A DNA stretch of 64,000 bases from UBA7067 sp051880615. Its GTDB lineage: Bacteria; Bacillota; Clostridia; Oscillospirales; Acutalibacteraceae. A program made the translations under genes and the position numbers. Below are positions 9,284 to 17,820 of this stretch, piece by piece. Within the stretch, counting starts at the first letter, position 1; every line of letters begins with the position of its first letter. A model generated the notes under the pieces. The model had not been told where the DNA came from. It was given only the letters and a program-made list of their open reading frames with translations, and searched no databases. The stretch lies in assembly GCA_051880615.1 (NCBI GenBank), contig JBJEOH010000028.1:68528-132527 (forward strand), given 5' to 3'.

Positions 9284-9955
9284 TTATTTTTTTACAAAGC
9301 AGCAATAGGTTGGCTTGCCCATTGCAGTAAACATTTTTTCGTGCTCGGTTTCATAATTTACAAAGCCTTCGGGTAGGTTTTCCGGTGGTTCGTTATGCAA
9401 ATCTCTTGATAAAAATATCGTTTTCAAGCCGCACTGCTCAAAGTATTCAAGGCTTTCGCAAAACAGCTCTTCATCGTCGGTTTTAAACCGTATTTCGCCG
9501 TCGGGGACAAGAAATTGCTTATACATTTCAAGCTTTTTCGGGAAGGTAAGGCGGCGCTTTTTATGTTTGCCGCGAGGCCACGGATTGCAGAAGTTTATGT
9601 ATATGCGCTCTACCTTGTCATCGTGGGAAATAATCTTGTCAATTTGCTCGACATTATAAGCGGCAAGAACAATGTTATCGACGCTCTTTTTATTCTCATC
9701 AAACAGCTTGACAATCGTTCTGCGCGCAACACCGAGCATATCGCTTTTTATGTCTATTGCAAGAAAGTTAGTGTCGGGATTGTCAAGAGCGCATTGTGCA
9801 ACAAAGGTTCCCTTGCCGCAGCCAAGCTCAAGATGAAGCGGCTGTTCGGATTTGAAGCAGCTTTGCCATTTGCCCCTGTAATCACTCGGCTGCTTTGCGT
9901 AAAAATCGCAAATATCAAGCTCGGGCTGTGCCCAAGGCTTTTTTCTTATTCTCAT
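9284..9955 (-). CDS. trmB: tRNA (guanine-N7-)-methyltransferase TrmB
   Basis: Makes m7G46 in tRNA using SAM. The 223-residue protein shows the SAM loop LELGCGKGTFVAQ (about 42-54), LAIDIKSDMLGVARR, and the family signature NFCNPWPRGKHKKRR, whose positively charged run contacts tRNA. The C-terminal FKTDDEELF and TEHEKMF also match TrmB. The start ATG is at 9955, and a consensus promoter lies just upstream. It heads the leftward unit that includes the lipoprotein and two-component genes. Confidence 0.95.
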   Translation of the reverse strand: MRIRKKPWAQPELDICDFYAKQPSDYRGKWQSCFKSEQPLHLELGCGKGTFVAQCALDNPDTNFLAIDIKSDMLGVARRTIVKLFDENKKSVDNIVLAAYNVEQIDKIISHDDKVERIYINFCNPWPRGKHKKRRLTFPKKLEMYKQFLVPDGEIRFKTDDEELFCESLEYFEQCGLKTIFLSRDLHNEPPENLPEGFVNYETEHEKMFTAMGKPTYCCFVKK

Positions 9956-9990
9956 ACTAAATTCACCGTAAGTTTTTTGTTTATCAATTT

Positions 9991-10019
9991 ATTATATCAA
10001 AATACTTTTCTGTTTTCAA
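9991..10019 (-). promoter_or_regulatory. sigma-A-type promoter of trmB
   Basis: Minus strand TTGAAA (10014-10019), 17-bp spacer and TATAAT (9991-9996), about 35 nt ahead of the trmB start. Confidence 0.75.
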
Positions 10020-10074
10020 TGAGTGGAGAAAGATTTAATAAATAGTTTTCAAGAATTTTTATATTTCACAGCAG

Positions 10075-10190
10075 TGAATTAGTGTTTATCTTTGTAAAGT
10101 TTTATTACTTTGATTAAAAAGGCACAATCCATTGACTTGAATTATTTCATCTATATTATACTTTTGCGCTCTTGCCGCGCAGGCACTTAC
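10075..10190 (+). repeat. Dispersed repeat, copy 1 (inverted copy at 54047-54163)
   Basis: About 115 bp that match 54047-54163 in reverse complement. A core of roughly 45 bp (GGCACAATCCATTGACTTG onward) is almost identical, with more diverged flanks including GCCGC(G/A)CAGGCACTT. Both copies contain TTGACT, a 16-bp spacer and TATTAT (here 10132-10137 and 10154-10159), so the repeat may carry an outward promoter. It lies in the gene-free stretch 9956-10377. Confidence 0.7.
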
Positions 10191-10260
10191 TTTTTTGTCA
10201 GAAAAAAGTAAGCAAAAACTGATTCAGGGGAAAGGGATTTCAATTTCCCTTTCCCCTGAA
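10186..10260 (+). other. Two perfect hairpins in the gene-free stretch 9956-10377
   Basis: Hairpin A: 10186-10196 pairs with 10202-10212 (11 bp, 5-nt loop, T-run/A-run stem). Hairpin B: 10223-10237 pairs with 10246-10260 (15 bp perfect, 8-nt loop, purine-rich arm TTCAGGGGAAAGGGA). No T-tract follows hairpin B, so it is not a normal terminator. They lie directly downstream of the promoter-like sequence in the dispersed repeat. The rest of the stretch to 10377 shows no credible ORF. Confidence 0.6.
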
Positions 10261-10377
10261 AACCCCAATCCTTAAAACGACCAAAGGGAGACCCCTCTGG
10301 AATCCCCGTTATGCGTTCAGTTTTGTGCGCTTGTCTTATTATCTGCCACAGTCCCTCTCTACTCTTTTTTCTCTTTA

Positions 10378-11376
10378 CTATTCACTGCGCAGCAAGTCTG
10401 CTTTGACCTCATTCTTAAGCTCTTTGCCTGAAAAGAAGTCGTTTAAATTCTGTATTGTGACCTCGGCAATATTTGAGAGCGCCTCGCGCGTGAGGAATGC
10501 CTGATGGGAGGTAACTATGACATTCGGCATATTAACAAGCAGTGAGAGCGTGTCGTCCTGAATTACACTGCCTGAGAAATCCTCGAAAAACAGGTTTGAT
10601 TCCTCTTCGTATACATCAAGACCTGCGCCGCCGACCCGTGAATCCTTCAGAGCTTTAAGAAGAGCCTCGGCATCAATCAGAGCGCCGCGTGAGGTGTTGA
10701 GAATATACACGCCCTGTTTTGTCATATTAAGTGCGTTTTGATCGATAATGTGATAGGTGCTTTCGGTTAATGGACAGTGCAGAGAGATGATGTCACTGCG
10801 GCGGAAAAGCTCTTCGCGCGAAACATATTCAATATCGCTGTTTTTCAGCGGATAAGGGTCATATGCGATAATATCCATACCGAAGCCTCGGCATATGTCA
10901 ATAAATATCTGGCCTATTTTACCTGTGCCGATTATACCTGCTGTTTTGCCGTATAAATCAAAGCCTGTAAGTCCGTTTATGCTGAAGTTGTAATCCCTGG
11001 TGCGGTTGAACGCTCGGTGGATTTTGCGGTTTAAGCACAGCAAAAGAGCCATTGTGTGCTCTGCTACGGCGTAGGGCGAGTATTTTGGAACGCGCAGAAT
11101 TTTGATTTTGCCCTGTGCCGCCTTGAAATCTATATTGTTGTAGCCTGCACAGCGCATTGCAAGCACACGAACGCCGCAGTCGTACAGCTCGTTTATTGCC
11201 TGTTCGTCGATCGAATCGTTAACAAAGGCAACTGCTCCTTCACAGCCTTTGGCGACAAACGCGGTGTCAGCGTTTAGCTTGTTGACATAAAATTTAAAAT
11301 GCAGTCCGTCGTGCGGAGTTTTTTCAAAATATTCCCTGTCATACGGTTTTGTATCAAAAAATGCGATTTCTTTCAT
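10378..11376 (-). CDS. D-isomer 2-hydroxyacid dehydrogenase, D-lactate dehydrogenase type
   Basis: NAD-dependent reductase of 2-keto acids, probably pyruvate to D-lactate. The 332-residue protein has MRCAGYNNID and VAEHTMALLLCLNR, typical of D-LDH, the Rossmann motif GIIGTGKIGQ, the substrate Arg in NTSRGALID, Glu in GLDVYEEE and catalytic His in SHQAFLTREAL. The open frame extends 49 codons further, but that part overlaps the divergent EamA gene. The ATG at 11376 with AGAAAGG upstream gives the usual family length. It is divergent from the exporter gene. Confidence 0.88.
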   Translation of the reverse strand: MKEIAFFDTKPYDREYFEKTPHDGLHFKFYVNKLNADTAFVAKGCEGAVAFVNDSIDEQAINELYDCGVRVLAMRCAGYNNIDFKAAQGKIKILRVPKYSPYAVAEHTMALLLCLNRKIHRAFNRTRDYNFSINGLTGFDLYGKTAGIIGTGKIGQIFIDICRGFGMDIIAYDPYPLKNSDIEYVSREELFRRSDIISLHCPLTESTYHIIDQNALNMTKQGVYILNTSRGALIDAEALLKALKDSRVGGAGLDVYEEESNLFFEDFSGSVIQDDTLSLLVNMPNVIVTSHQAFLTREALSNIAEVTIQNLNDFFSGKELKNEVKADLLRSE

Positions 11377-11440
11377 TTTATCATCAGCCTTTCTTTTCAC
11401 CATTATTGTTGGCTGAGAGATTATAAAAATACGCTTTATT

Positions 11441-11469
11441 TTGACTTTCTGCTGATTTGGTATTAAACT
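11441..11469 (+). promoter_or_regulatory. Promoter of the EamA-SprT pair
   Basis: TTGACT (11441-11446), 17-bp spacer and TAAACT (11464-11469), about 30 nt ahead of the EamA start. Confidence 0.55.
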
Positions 11470-11498
11470 TAACGAAGATAATATAAAGGGCGTTTGAT

Positions 11499-12434
11499 AT
11501 GATAAACAGATTTTTAAAAACAAAAACAGGAGCGGTTATGGGTGCGCTGATATGCACGCTTTTGTGGGGCACTGCGTTTCCTGTTATTAAGCTAAGCTAT
11601 AACCATCTTGGTGTGGTTTCGGGTGATGTAGGCTCGCAGGTGCTTTTTGCAGGCGAAAGATTTTTCCTTGCAGGAGTGATGGTGTTTTTATTTTGCTTGA
11701 TTTTCAAAAGAAATGGATTGAAAATTTCGGGCAAAACCTTGCTGCCTGTTTTGTCGCTCGGACTTGTGCAGACCGCAATGCAGTATTTTTGTTCATACAT
11801 CGGCGTTGCGAACACAACGGGAACAAAAACATCGGTTATAACAGCCTGCAACGCGTTTTTTGCCGTTTTGCTTGCGCCGTTGTTTTTTAAAAACGAAAAG
11901 CTCGGCGGCACAAAGCTTTTAGGCTGTGCAGTCGGGCTTGCAGGAGTTATCATAATCAATATAAACGGTATAGCCGACGGCGGAATATCGTTTATGGGTG
12001 AGGGGATGGTGCTGCTGTCGGCGCTTTGCTCGGGTGCAGGCAGTTTTCTGAGCAAGACGAGTGCAAAAAGAAGCGACCCTGTTGCGGTGACAGCATATCA
12101 GCTTTTGTTCGGCGGTGCTTTGCTGATATTATCGGGGATACTTATGGGCGGAAATGTTCTGTATGCCGATTTGAGCGGAGTGCTGTTGCTAATCTATCTT
12201 GCGTTTGTTTCGGCATTTGCTTTTGCGCTGTGGACGGCTCTGCTCGGTTTTCACAGCGTTGGAAGAATCTGCATATTCAACCTGCTTATCCCGATTTTCG
12301 GCACGCTCTGGTCAGGAATACTTTTGGGCGAACAGATTTTTAAATGGGAAAATCTTGTGTCGCTGATTCTCGTGTCAATCGGTATTTTCCTTGTAAATTA
12401 CAGCAGGGAGGGAAAGCGCAGTGAAACAGCTTGA
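11499..12434 (+). CDS. EamA/DMT-superfamily transporter
   Basis: Inner-membrane exporter of the drug/metabolite transporter superfamily, 311 residues. About ten hydrophobic helices form two EamA repeats. The first opens with GALICTLLWGTAFPVIK, the classic N-terminal EamA pattern; the second starts near GEGMVLLSALCSGAGSFLSK. Substrate is not predictable; amino acids or other metabolites are typical. AAAGGG lies 8 nt before the ATG. Its stop codon lies inside the next gene (14-nt overlap), so translation is probably coupled to the SprT-like protein. Confidence 0.88.
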   Translation: MINRFLKTKTGAVMGALICTLLWGTAFPVIKLSYNHLGVVSGDVGSQVLFAGERFFLAGVMVFLFCLIFKRNGLKISGKTLLPVLSLGLVQTAMQYFCSYIGVANTTGTKTSVITACNAFFAVLLAPLFFKNEKLGGTKLLGCAVGLAGVIIININGIADGGISFMGEGMVLLSALCSGAGSFLSKTSAKRSDPVAVTAYQLLFGGALLILSGILMGGNVLYADLSGVLLLIYLAFVSAFAFALWTALLGFHSVGRICIFNLLIPIFGTLWSGILLGEQIFKWENLVSLILVSIGIFLVNYSREGKRSETA

Positions 12435-12921
12435 CGATATACTTTTGGAAACTATTGCAACGGCTAAAGACGCAGGAATACCTGTGTCAGACAGAATTTT
12501 GCCGAATGTTGTTATCAATACAAGGAGAAAAACGATTCTCGGCACCTGCGAAAGGCAGAAAAACGGAGAATATAAAATTGTGATTTCCTCAATCGCTGTT
12601 GAAGCAGGCGAAAAAGAAATAAGAAATGTGATAGCACACGAGGTTTTGCACACCTGTAAGGGCTGCGGTAATCACGGAGCGCTGTGGAAAAGCTACGCCG
12701 AAAGGCTCGGCGGCATTATCGGGCAGGAAATCAAGAGAACAGGAAAGACCGAAAATGCAGAAGAGCTAAGGAAAAACGCTCCGTATGTGCTGGTATGCGA
12801 GCGCTGCGGCAGACAGTTTCACAGGTTCAAAAGAAGCAAGCTTGTAAATCACCCCGAAAAATACAGATGTACCTGCGGCGGAAGAATAGTGCGGAGCGAA
12901 GCTGCGACAACCACATCTTAA
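12421..12921 (+). CDS. SprT-like zinc metalloprotein
   Basis: Small cytosolic protein of 166 residues with a SprT-type metal site: HEVLH at 73-77 and a third His in GCGNHGALWK (about 85). A C-terminal zinc ribbon follows (CERCGRQF and CTCGG). In eukaryotic SPRTN this fold is a protease acting on DNA-protein crosslinks; bacterial members are mostly uncharacterised, so activity is uncertain. It starts at GTG 12421, with GGAGGG 8 nt upstream. It overlaps the EamA gene and converges on the next dehydrogenase with a 26-bp gap. Confidence 0.82.
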   Translation: MKQLDDILLETIATAKDAGIPVSDRILPNVVINTRRKTILGTCERQKNGEYKIVISSIAVEAGEKEIRNVIAHEVLHTCKGCGNHGALWKSYAERLGGIIGQEIKRTGKTENAEELRKNAPYVLVCERCGRQFHRFKRSKLVNHPEKYRCTCGGRIVRSEAATTTS

Positions 12922-12947
12922 CTCTCCGATCTATACTCTCTACTCTA

Positions 12948-13901
12948 TTACTTAACCACATTCATCGGCGTTCCGTTTTGGAACGCCTTTAAATTTTCAC
13001 ATACGATTGACAAAAGCCGCCTGCGGGTTTCTATCGGCGCCCATGCGATGTGCGGCGTTATGGTTATATTTTCAACTCCCGTCAGTACACAAGCGTCGCT
13101 CATCGGCTCGGGATAGAGCACATCTACTGCGGCTCCGCTTAAGTATCCCGATGTTACAGCTTCTTTGAGTGCGGCTTCGTCAACAAGACCGCCTCTTGCG
13201 GTGTTGATGAAAAGCGCGCCTTGTTTAAACATTGAGAATGCCTTTTTGTTGAACATCAGGCGGCTGTCGTCATTCAGAGGGCAGTGTGCGCTTACTATGT
13301 CGCTTTGTGCGTAAAGGTCGGGCAGTGCGGCGTATTCGGCGTTTTCATCGGTAACGCCGCTGCGGTTGTAGGCGAGAACCTTCATACCGAACGCATTAGC
13401 GATTTTTGCAACGGCTTTTCCTATTGTGCCGTAGCCGACTATGCCGAGCGTTTTACCGAAAAGCTCGTTTGTTCTGTAGGCAATGGGGGAGAAGGTCAGG
13501 CTCTTTTTCCAGCCGCCGTTCTGCACAAAGCTGCTGTAAGCGCCTGTTTTGCTGTAATGCTCTAAAATCAGCGAAAAGGTGTGCTGAGCCACGGCGTTTG
13601 TTGAGTAGCTGCCTGCGTTGCAGACTGTTATGTTATGACTGCGGCAGTACGGTATGTCAATATTATCAAAGCCTGTTGCCCAAAGCCCGATGTATTTCAG
13701 CTTTTCGGCGTTTTTTAGGCTTTGGCTGTCAAGTCTTGTTTTGTTGCAGATAACGGCGTCTGCGTCCTTTATTCGCTCGGCGATTTCATCATAGTCGGTC
13801 AGAGGGTAGCTTATTACCTCACCGAGCTGGTTAAGCGGAGCAAGCGAGAGGTCGTCCTCGCCGTTGGTTATTGTTATTACATCTGTCAGAACTATTTTCA
13901 A
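12948..13901 (-). CDS. D-2-hydroxyacid dehydrogenase (glycerate/hydroxypyruvate type)
   Basis: NAD(P)-dependent 2-hydroxyacid dehydrogenase of 317 residues. It shows VAQHTFSLILE, the nucleotide motif GIVGYGTIGKAVA, Arg in NTARGGLVDEAAL, Glu in the AAVDVLYPEP segment and catalytic His in TPHIAWAPIETRRRL. WAPIETRRRL is typical of glycerate dehydrogenase-like members, so a hydroxypyruvate or glycerate role is likely but not certain. I chose TTG at 13901 (MKIVLTD...) because AGGGTG is 6 nt upstream; a GTG three codons earlier overlaps that site. It differs clearly from the D-LDH-like gene at 10378. Confidence 0.85.
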   Translation of the reverse strand: MKIVLTDVITITNGEDDLSLAPLNQLGEVISYPLTDYDEIAERIKDADAVICNKTRLDSQSLKNAEKLKYIGLWATGFDNIDIPYCRSHNITVCNAGSYSTNAVAQHTFSLILEHYSKTGAYSSFVQNGGWKKSLTFSPIAYRTNELFGKTLGIVGYGTIGKAVAKIANAFGMKVLAYNRSGVTDENAEYAALPDLYAQSDIVSAHCPLNDDSRLMFNKKAFSMFKQGALFINTARGGLVDEAALKEAVTSGYLSGAAVDVLYPEPMSDACVLTGVENITITPHIAWAPIETRRRLLSIVCENLKAFQNGTPMNVVK

Positions 13902-13917
13902 ATAAATCACCCTATAT

Positions 13918-14340
13918 TCATAATTTTAAACAACAAGCCTGCCTTACTTTTTCAAGCAATAATGGCTGAATCAAGGGATATGTCCAGCTTGTCGGTAAAT
14001 CGTCAAAAAATTCTATTCTTTCAATTTCAAGCTGTGGTAATTTTTCAAAAGAAAAAATATCGGCAAAATACAGCGCTCCGAAGGTTTCTGTATCATTATC
14101 AAGTACGGAATACACGCAAATTCTTTTCAGCGTGTAGTCCTTTGCGCCTGTTTCCTCCCATAGCTCTCTTTTTGCGGTCTGCTCTATTGCTTCGTTTTCT
14201 TCACGATGCCCTCCGGGACATTCGTAGGTTGAGCGCTCTTTGTGCTTGCAGAACACCCACTGTCCGTTGTGCATTGACACAATCACAGCAAATTTCAGCA
14301 AAGAGTCGTCTGCCTGTTCATAAAAATTAACTTCCAACAT
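13918..14340 (-). CDS. Nudix hydrolase
   Basis: Small hydrolase of nucleoside-diphosphate-linked substrates, 140 residues. The full Nudix box G-x5-E-x7-REUxEExGU is visible at about 44-66 (GHREENEAIEQTAKRELWEE then TGA). The N-terminal MNGQWVFCKHKERSTYECPGG segment is typical of small MutT-like proteins. Substrate is unknown. The start has GAGGTG upstream. It is 16 nt upstream of the glycerate dehydrogenase-like gene on the same strand, so the two probably form an operon. Confidence 0.87.
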   Translation of the reverse strand: MLEVNFYEQADDSLLKFAVIVSMHNGQWVFCKHKERSTYECPGGHREENEAIEQTAKRELWEETGAKDYTLKRICVYSVLDNDTETFGALYFADIFSFEKLPQLEIERIEFFDDLPTSWTYPLIQPLLLEKVRQACCLKL

Positions 14341-14432
14341 TCTGACACCTCAATGTTAATAATTTACTCGTTGCAGGTTTATATCTTCACTCTCCACTCT
14401 CAACTCTCCACTCTTCGGCGATAGTCGACAAC

Positions 14433-14460
14433 AAAAAAGCCATTCCCTTTTGAGAATGGC
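14433..14460 (-). terminator. Terminator of the fab/acc operon
   Basis: On the minus strand GCCATTC pairs with GAATGGC around a short loop, followed by six T. It lies 12 nt after the accA stop. Upstream (about 14384-14414) is a low-complexity CTCTCCACTCT run also seen in other gaps. Confidence 0.8.
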
Positions 14461-14472
14461 GTAAAAGCTTAA

Positions 14473-15297
14473 TTATGCCTGCGGCTTTTCCTCTACAACA
14501 GGCTCAAGGGGAGTTACATTGTTACCCAAGGCTCTGAAACGGTTGTAGCGGCTGTCGAGAAGCTCCTGCTCAGGCATTGCGCTGTAGCGGTCAAAGGTGC
14601 TTGCGATAATGCCCTTTAAGCTGTCAAACATCTTGCTTTCAACAGACTTCGGCTCTCGTATAACACGCTCAACTACGCCGAGCTTGAAAAGATCCTGCGC
14701 CGTTACACGCAGACACTCTGCGGCATAAGCCGTCTTTGACGGGTCTTTCCAAAGAATACTTGCGCAGCCCTCGGGGCTGATTACCGAGTAAACCGAGTTT
14801 TCAAGCATCCATACCTCGTTTGCAACGGCAAGACCTAAAGCACCGCCGCTGCCGCCTTCACCGATTAAAATTGAGAGGATAGGCGTTTTAAGCGTCATCA
14901 TTTCCATCAGGTTTTCGGCAATAGCCTGACCCTGACCGCGTTCCTCAGCGCCGATTCCGCAGAATGCGCCGCTTGTGTCAACAAGACACAAAACGGGACG
15001 GTGGAACTTTTCAGCCTGTTTCATAAGGCGCAGAGCCTTGCGGTATCCCTCAGGGTGTGCCGAGCCGAAGTTGCGCTCCATACGCTCCTTGGTGTTTCTG
15101 CCCTTTTCAAGACCGATAACGGTTACGGGCATATCGTCTTTGAGCATACCGATTCCGCCGATAACAGCCTTATCGTCGGCAAAACGGCGGTCGCCGTGAA
15201 GCTCAAAAAAAGTATCGCCGAAAAGAGAGTTTATATAATCAACAGCAGTGAGCCTGTTGTTTGATCTTGCGATTGTAACCTTGTCAAAAGCGCTCAT
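14473..15297 (-). CDS. accA: Acetyl-CoA carboxylase carboxyltransferase subunit alpha
   Basis: With AccD it transfers CO2 from carboxybiotin to acetyl-CoA, giving malonyl-CoA. The 274-residue protein has the crotonase-like oxyanion segments LVDTSGAFCGIGAEERGQG and IGEGGSGGALGLAVANEV, plus YSVISPEGCASILWKD, all diagnostic of AccA. It is the last gene of the operon, 36 nt after accD and followed by a terminator. The N-terminus is slightly shorter than in proteobacterial AccA. Confidence 0.96.
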   Translation of the reverse strand: MSAFDKVTIARSNNRLTAVDYINSLFGDTFFELHGDRRFADDKAVIGGIGMLKDDMPVTVIGLEKGRNTKERMERNFGSAHPEGYRKALRLMKQAEKFHRPVLCLVDTSGAFCGIGAEERGQGQAIAENLMEMMTLKTPILSILIGEGGSGGALGLAVANEVWMLENSVYSVISPEGCASILWKDPSKTAYAAECLRVTAQDLFKLGVVERVIREPKSVESKMFDSLKGIIASTFDRYSAMPEQELLDSRYNRFRALGNNVTPLEPVVEEKPQA

Positions 15298-15333
15298 TTG
15301 AAAATCCTTCCTTTTTAGGTTGTGTTTCGTGGC

Positions 15334-16197
15334 TTATCTGTGCATTTCAAGCAGCTTTGAAATTGCGCTTTTAAGCTCTTTGCGAGGAACAACGGCGTCA
15401 ATAAAGCCCTTTTCCTCAACAAATTCGGCTGTCTGAAAGTCCTTTGGCAGTTTCTGTCTTATAGTCTGCTCAATAACCCTCGGACCTGCAAAGCCGATAA
15501 GCGCATTCGGTTCGGAAATGATGATGTCGCCCTCCATGGCAAAGCTTGCTGTAACGCCGCCCGTTGTGGGGTCGGTGAGCACAGTGATATACAAAAGACC
15601 TGCGTCGCTGTGGCGCTTGACTGCACCGCTTGTTTTTGCCATCTGCATAAGGGAGAGTATACCCTCCTGCATTCTTGCTCCGCCTGAAACTGTACACATA
15701 ACGACAGGCAGACCATTATCGGTTGCATATTCAAATGCGCGCGTAATTTTCTCACCCGTAACGGTTCCCATACTGCCCATCATAAAGCCCGAATCCATTG
15801 CTCCGAGAACTGTTTTATTGCCGCCGATTTCGCAAACACCGGTCACAACAGACTCATTTTCGCCGCTTTTAAGCTGTGCGCTCTTAAGCTTCAAATCGTA
15901 ATCGGGGAAGCTTAAAATATTGCTTGAGGTCATATCGGTATCAAATTCCTGAAAGCTTGAGTCATCTGTAAGCAGAGCAATGCGCTCACGAGCCGATAAA
16001 CGCATATGGTGGCCGCACTTGGCGCAAACCTTGTGGTTGGCTTCCAAATCCGCAGTTAAAATAAGGCTCTTGCATTTAGGACATTTTACCCACATTGTTT
16101 CGGGAATTTCGGGGGAGTATTCATTCGGTGTGTCGCCCTGAGGGTGCTCAAGCTCGTTTTTTGGTTTTAAGAAAGTAAAGAAATCGTTATTAAACAT
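15334..16197 (-). CDS. accD: Acetyl-CoA carboxylase carboxyltransferase subunit beta
   Basis: Beta subunit of the carboxyltransferase. The N-terminal four-Cys zinc finger is at C39, C42, C58 and C61 (CPKC...CAKC). The carboxyltransferase domain shows MCTVSGGARMQEG, DPTTGGVTASFAMEGD and IGFAGPRVIEQT. The length of 287 residues is standard. It is preceded by a 147-bp gap carrying its own promoter, so accD-accA can be transcribed separately from the rest of the operon. Confidence 0.96.
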   Translation of the reverse strand: MFNNDFFTFLKPKNELEHPQGDTPNEYSPEIPETMWVKCPKCKSLILTADLEANHKVCAKCGHHMRLSARERIALLTDDSSFQEFDTDMTSSNILSFPDYDLKLKSAQLKSGENESVVTGVCEIGGNKTVLGAMDSGFMMGSMGTVTGEKITRAFEYATDNGLPVVMCTVSGGARMQEGILSLMQMAKTSGAVKRHSDAGLLYITVLTDPTTGGVTASFAMEGDIIISEPNALIGFAGPRVIEQTIRQKLPKDFQTAEFVEEKGFIDAVVPRKELKSAISKLLEMHR

Positions 16198-16256
16198 TTG
16201 TCACAATCCTTTTAAAAAAGACAGCATAATTTGTTTTGTCAAGATTTTGTAAGCCT

Positions 16257-16285
16257 ATTATAATGCAAAATCAAAAAATATACAA
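16257..16285 (-). promoter_or_regulatory. Internal promoter ahead of accD
   Basis: Minus strand TTGTAT (16280-16285), 17-bp spacer and TATAAT (16257-16262) in the accC-accD gap. A second TTGACA nearby has no good -10. Confidence 0.6.
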
Positions 16286-16344
16286 TCACTTATTATATAA
16301 TTTTTGCGATTAGCACATTAATTAAGAAAGACAAAATTGCATTT

Positions 16345-17718
16345 TTAATTGTTATTCTTCTTTGCAAATTCAGCTTTTTTCTTGGTTTCAAATTTTTCCA
16401 TAAAGTCGGTTGTGTATTCGCCCGAAACGAAGTCGGGATCAGAGAGAATTTCAATCTGTAAGTCTCTGTTATGATCAACGCCGTGAATGTTAAGCTCGCT
16501 TAATGCCATTTTCATTTTGCGGATTGCAAGGTCGCGGCTTCTCGCCTGAACAACAAGCTTGCCTATCATTGAATCGTAAAACGGCGGAACGGTATAATCC
16601 TGATAAAGACAGGTATCAAAACGAACACATGGGCCGCCCGGAACATGGAGTCGGCTTATCTTGCCGCAGCTCGGCATAAAGTTCTTTTCAGGGTTTTCTG
16701 CGTTTATGCGGCACTCGATAGCGTTGCCGTGCATAAATACCTGATCCTGTTCAAGCGTAAGCTTTGCACCTGCGGCAATTCTTATCTGCCACTGAACCAG
16801 GTCAATGCCGATTACCATTTCGGTAACGGCGTGCTCGACCTGAAGTCTTGTGTTCATCTCCATAAAATAGAAGTTCTTGTCGCTATCGAGCAAGAATTCG
16901 ACTGTACCTGCATTGCAGTAGTTTACTGCCTTAGCCGCCTTGACGGACGCTTCCATCATTTTTTCTCTGATTTCAGGCGTGATTGCCGATGACGGACTTT
17001 CCTCAATAAGCTTCTGGTTCTTTCTCTGTACCGAACATTCACGCTCGCCAAGACAGATTACCTTGCCGTACTTGTCGCACAGAATCTGCATTTCAATGTG
17101 CTTTACGGGCTTTAAGAATTTTTCCATATAAACCGCACCGTCGCCGAATGCGATTTCAGCCTCGCTTGACGCCGACAAAAAGGCGTTTTCAAACTCGTCC
17201 ATACTCCTGACAAGCCTTATACCTCTGCCGCCGCCGCCGCTGCGAGCCTTGATAAGCAGCGGAAAACCGATTTTCTCGGCTTCTTTTTTTGCCTCGTTTA
17301 TATCCTCAACAACATCACAGCCGGGGGTTACGGGAACGCCTGCAGCCTTCATTGTTTTTCTTGCGGTGTCCTTGTTGCCGAGAAGTGTTATCATCTCGGA
17401 GCTTGGGCCGATAAATTCAATCTTGCACTGCTCGCAGAGCGATACAAACTTTGCGTTTTCGCTCAAGAGTCCGTAGCCGGGGTGAATAGCCTGAGCACCC
17501 GATACAACAGCCGCCGAGAGTATAGCCGCCATATTGAGGTAGCTGTCGGCAACCTGAGCGCCGCCGATGCAGTAGCTTTCATCGGCAAGCTGAACATGCA
17601 TTGAGTCGCGGTCAGCCTCGCTGTAGATTGCAACGGTAGAGATGCCCATTTCGCGGCAGGCTCTTATTATTCTTACGGCGATTTCGCCGCGGTTTGCGAT
17701 TAATATTTTAGAGAACAT
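16345..17718 (-). CDS. accC: Acetyl-CoA carboxylase biotin carboxylase subunit
   Basis: ATP-grasp enzyme that carboxylates biotin on AccB using bicarbonate. The 457-residue protein starts MFSKILIANRGEIAVRIIRA and contains the glycine-rich ATP loop KARSGGGGRGIRLV, the biotin carboxylase motif ECSVQRKNQKLIEESPS and EMNTRLQVEHAVTEM. The C-terminus ends in an unremarkable Lys/Asn tail. The ATG at 17718 follows GGAGG. It is separated from fabZ by about 100 bp containing a strong hairpin. Confidence 0.97.
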   Translation of the reverse strand: MFSKILIANRGEIAVRIIRACREMGISTVAIYSEADRDSMHVQLADESYCIGGAQVADSYLNMAAILSAAVVSGAQAIHPGYGLLSENAKFVSLCEQCKIEFIGPSSEMITLLGNKDTARKTMKAAGVPVTPGCDVVEDINEAKKEAEKIGFPLLIKARSGGGGRGIRLVRSMDEFENAFLSASSEAEIAFGDGAVYMEKFLKPVKHIEMQILCDKYGKVICLGERECSVQRKNQKLIEESPSSAITPEIREKMMEASVKAAKAVNYCNAGTVEFLLDSDKNFYFMEMNTRLQVEHAVTEMVIGIDLVQWQIRIAAGAKLTLEQDQVFMHGNAIECRINAENPEKNFMPSCGKISRLHVPGGPCVRFDTCLYQDYTVPPFYDSMIGKLVVQARSRDLAIRKMKMALSELNIHGVDHNRDLQIEILSDPDFVSGEYTTDFMEKFETKKKAEFAKKNNN

Positions 17719-17776
17719 TTTGTTGCCTCCGTATATGTAAATTTAGGTTGATTTCTGTTTAATTAAAATATGCGCT

Positions 17777-17809
17777 AAAACGCCGCAAGCGGAATGTCTG
17801 CGGCGTTTT
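17777..17809 (-). terminator. Terminator-like hairpin between fabZ and accC
   Basis: A perfect 11-bp stem (17777-17787 with 17799-17809, AAAACGCCGCA/TGCGGCGTTTT). On the minus strand only four T follow, so it is probably a partial terminator; the long T-run is on the plus-strand side, where no gene needs it. Confidence 0.45.
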
Positions 17810-17820
17810 ATTTTTTTTAT

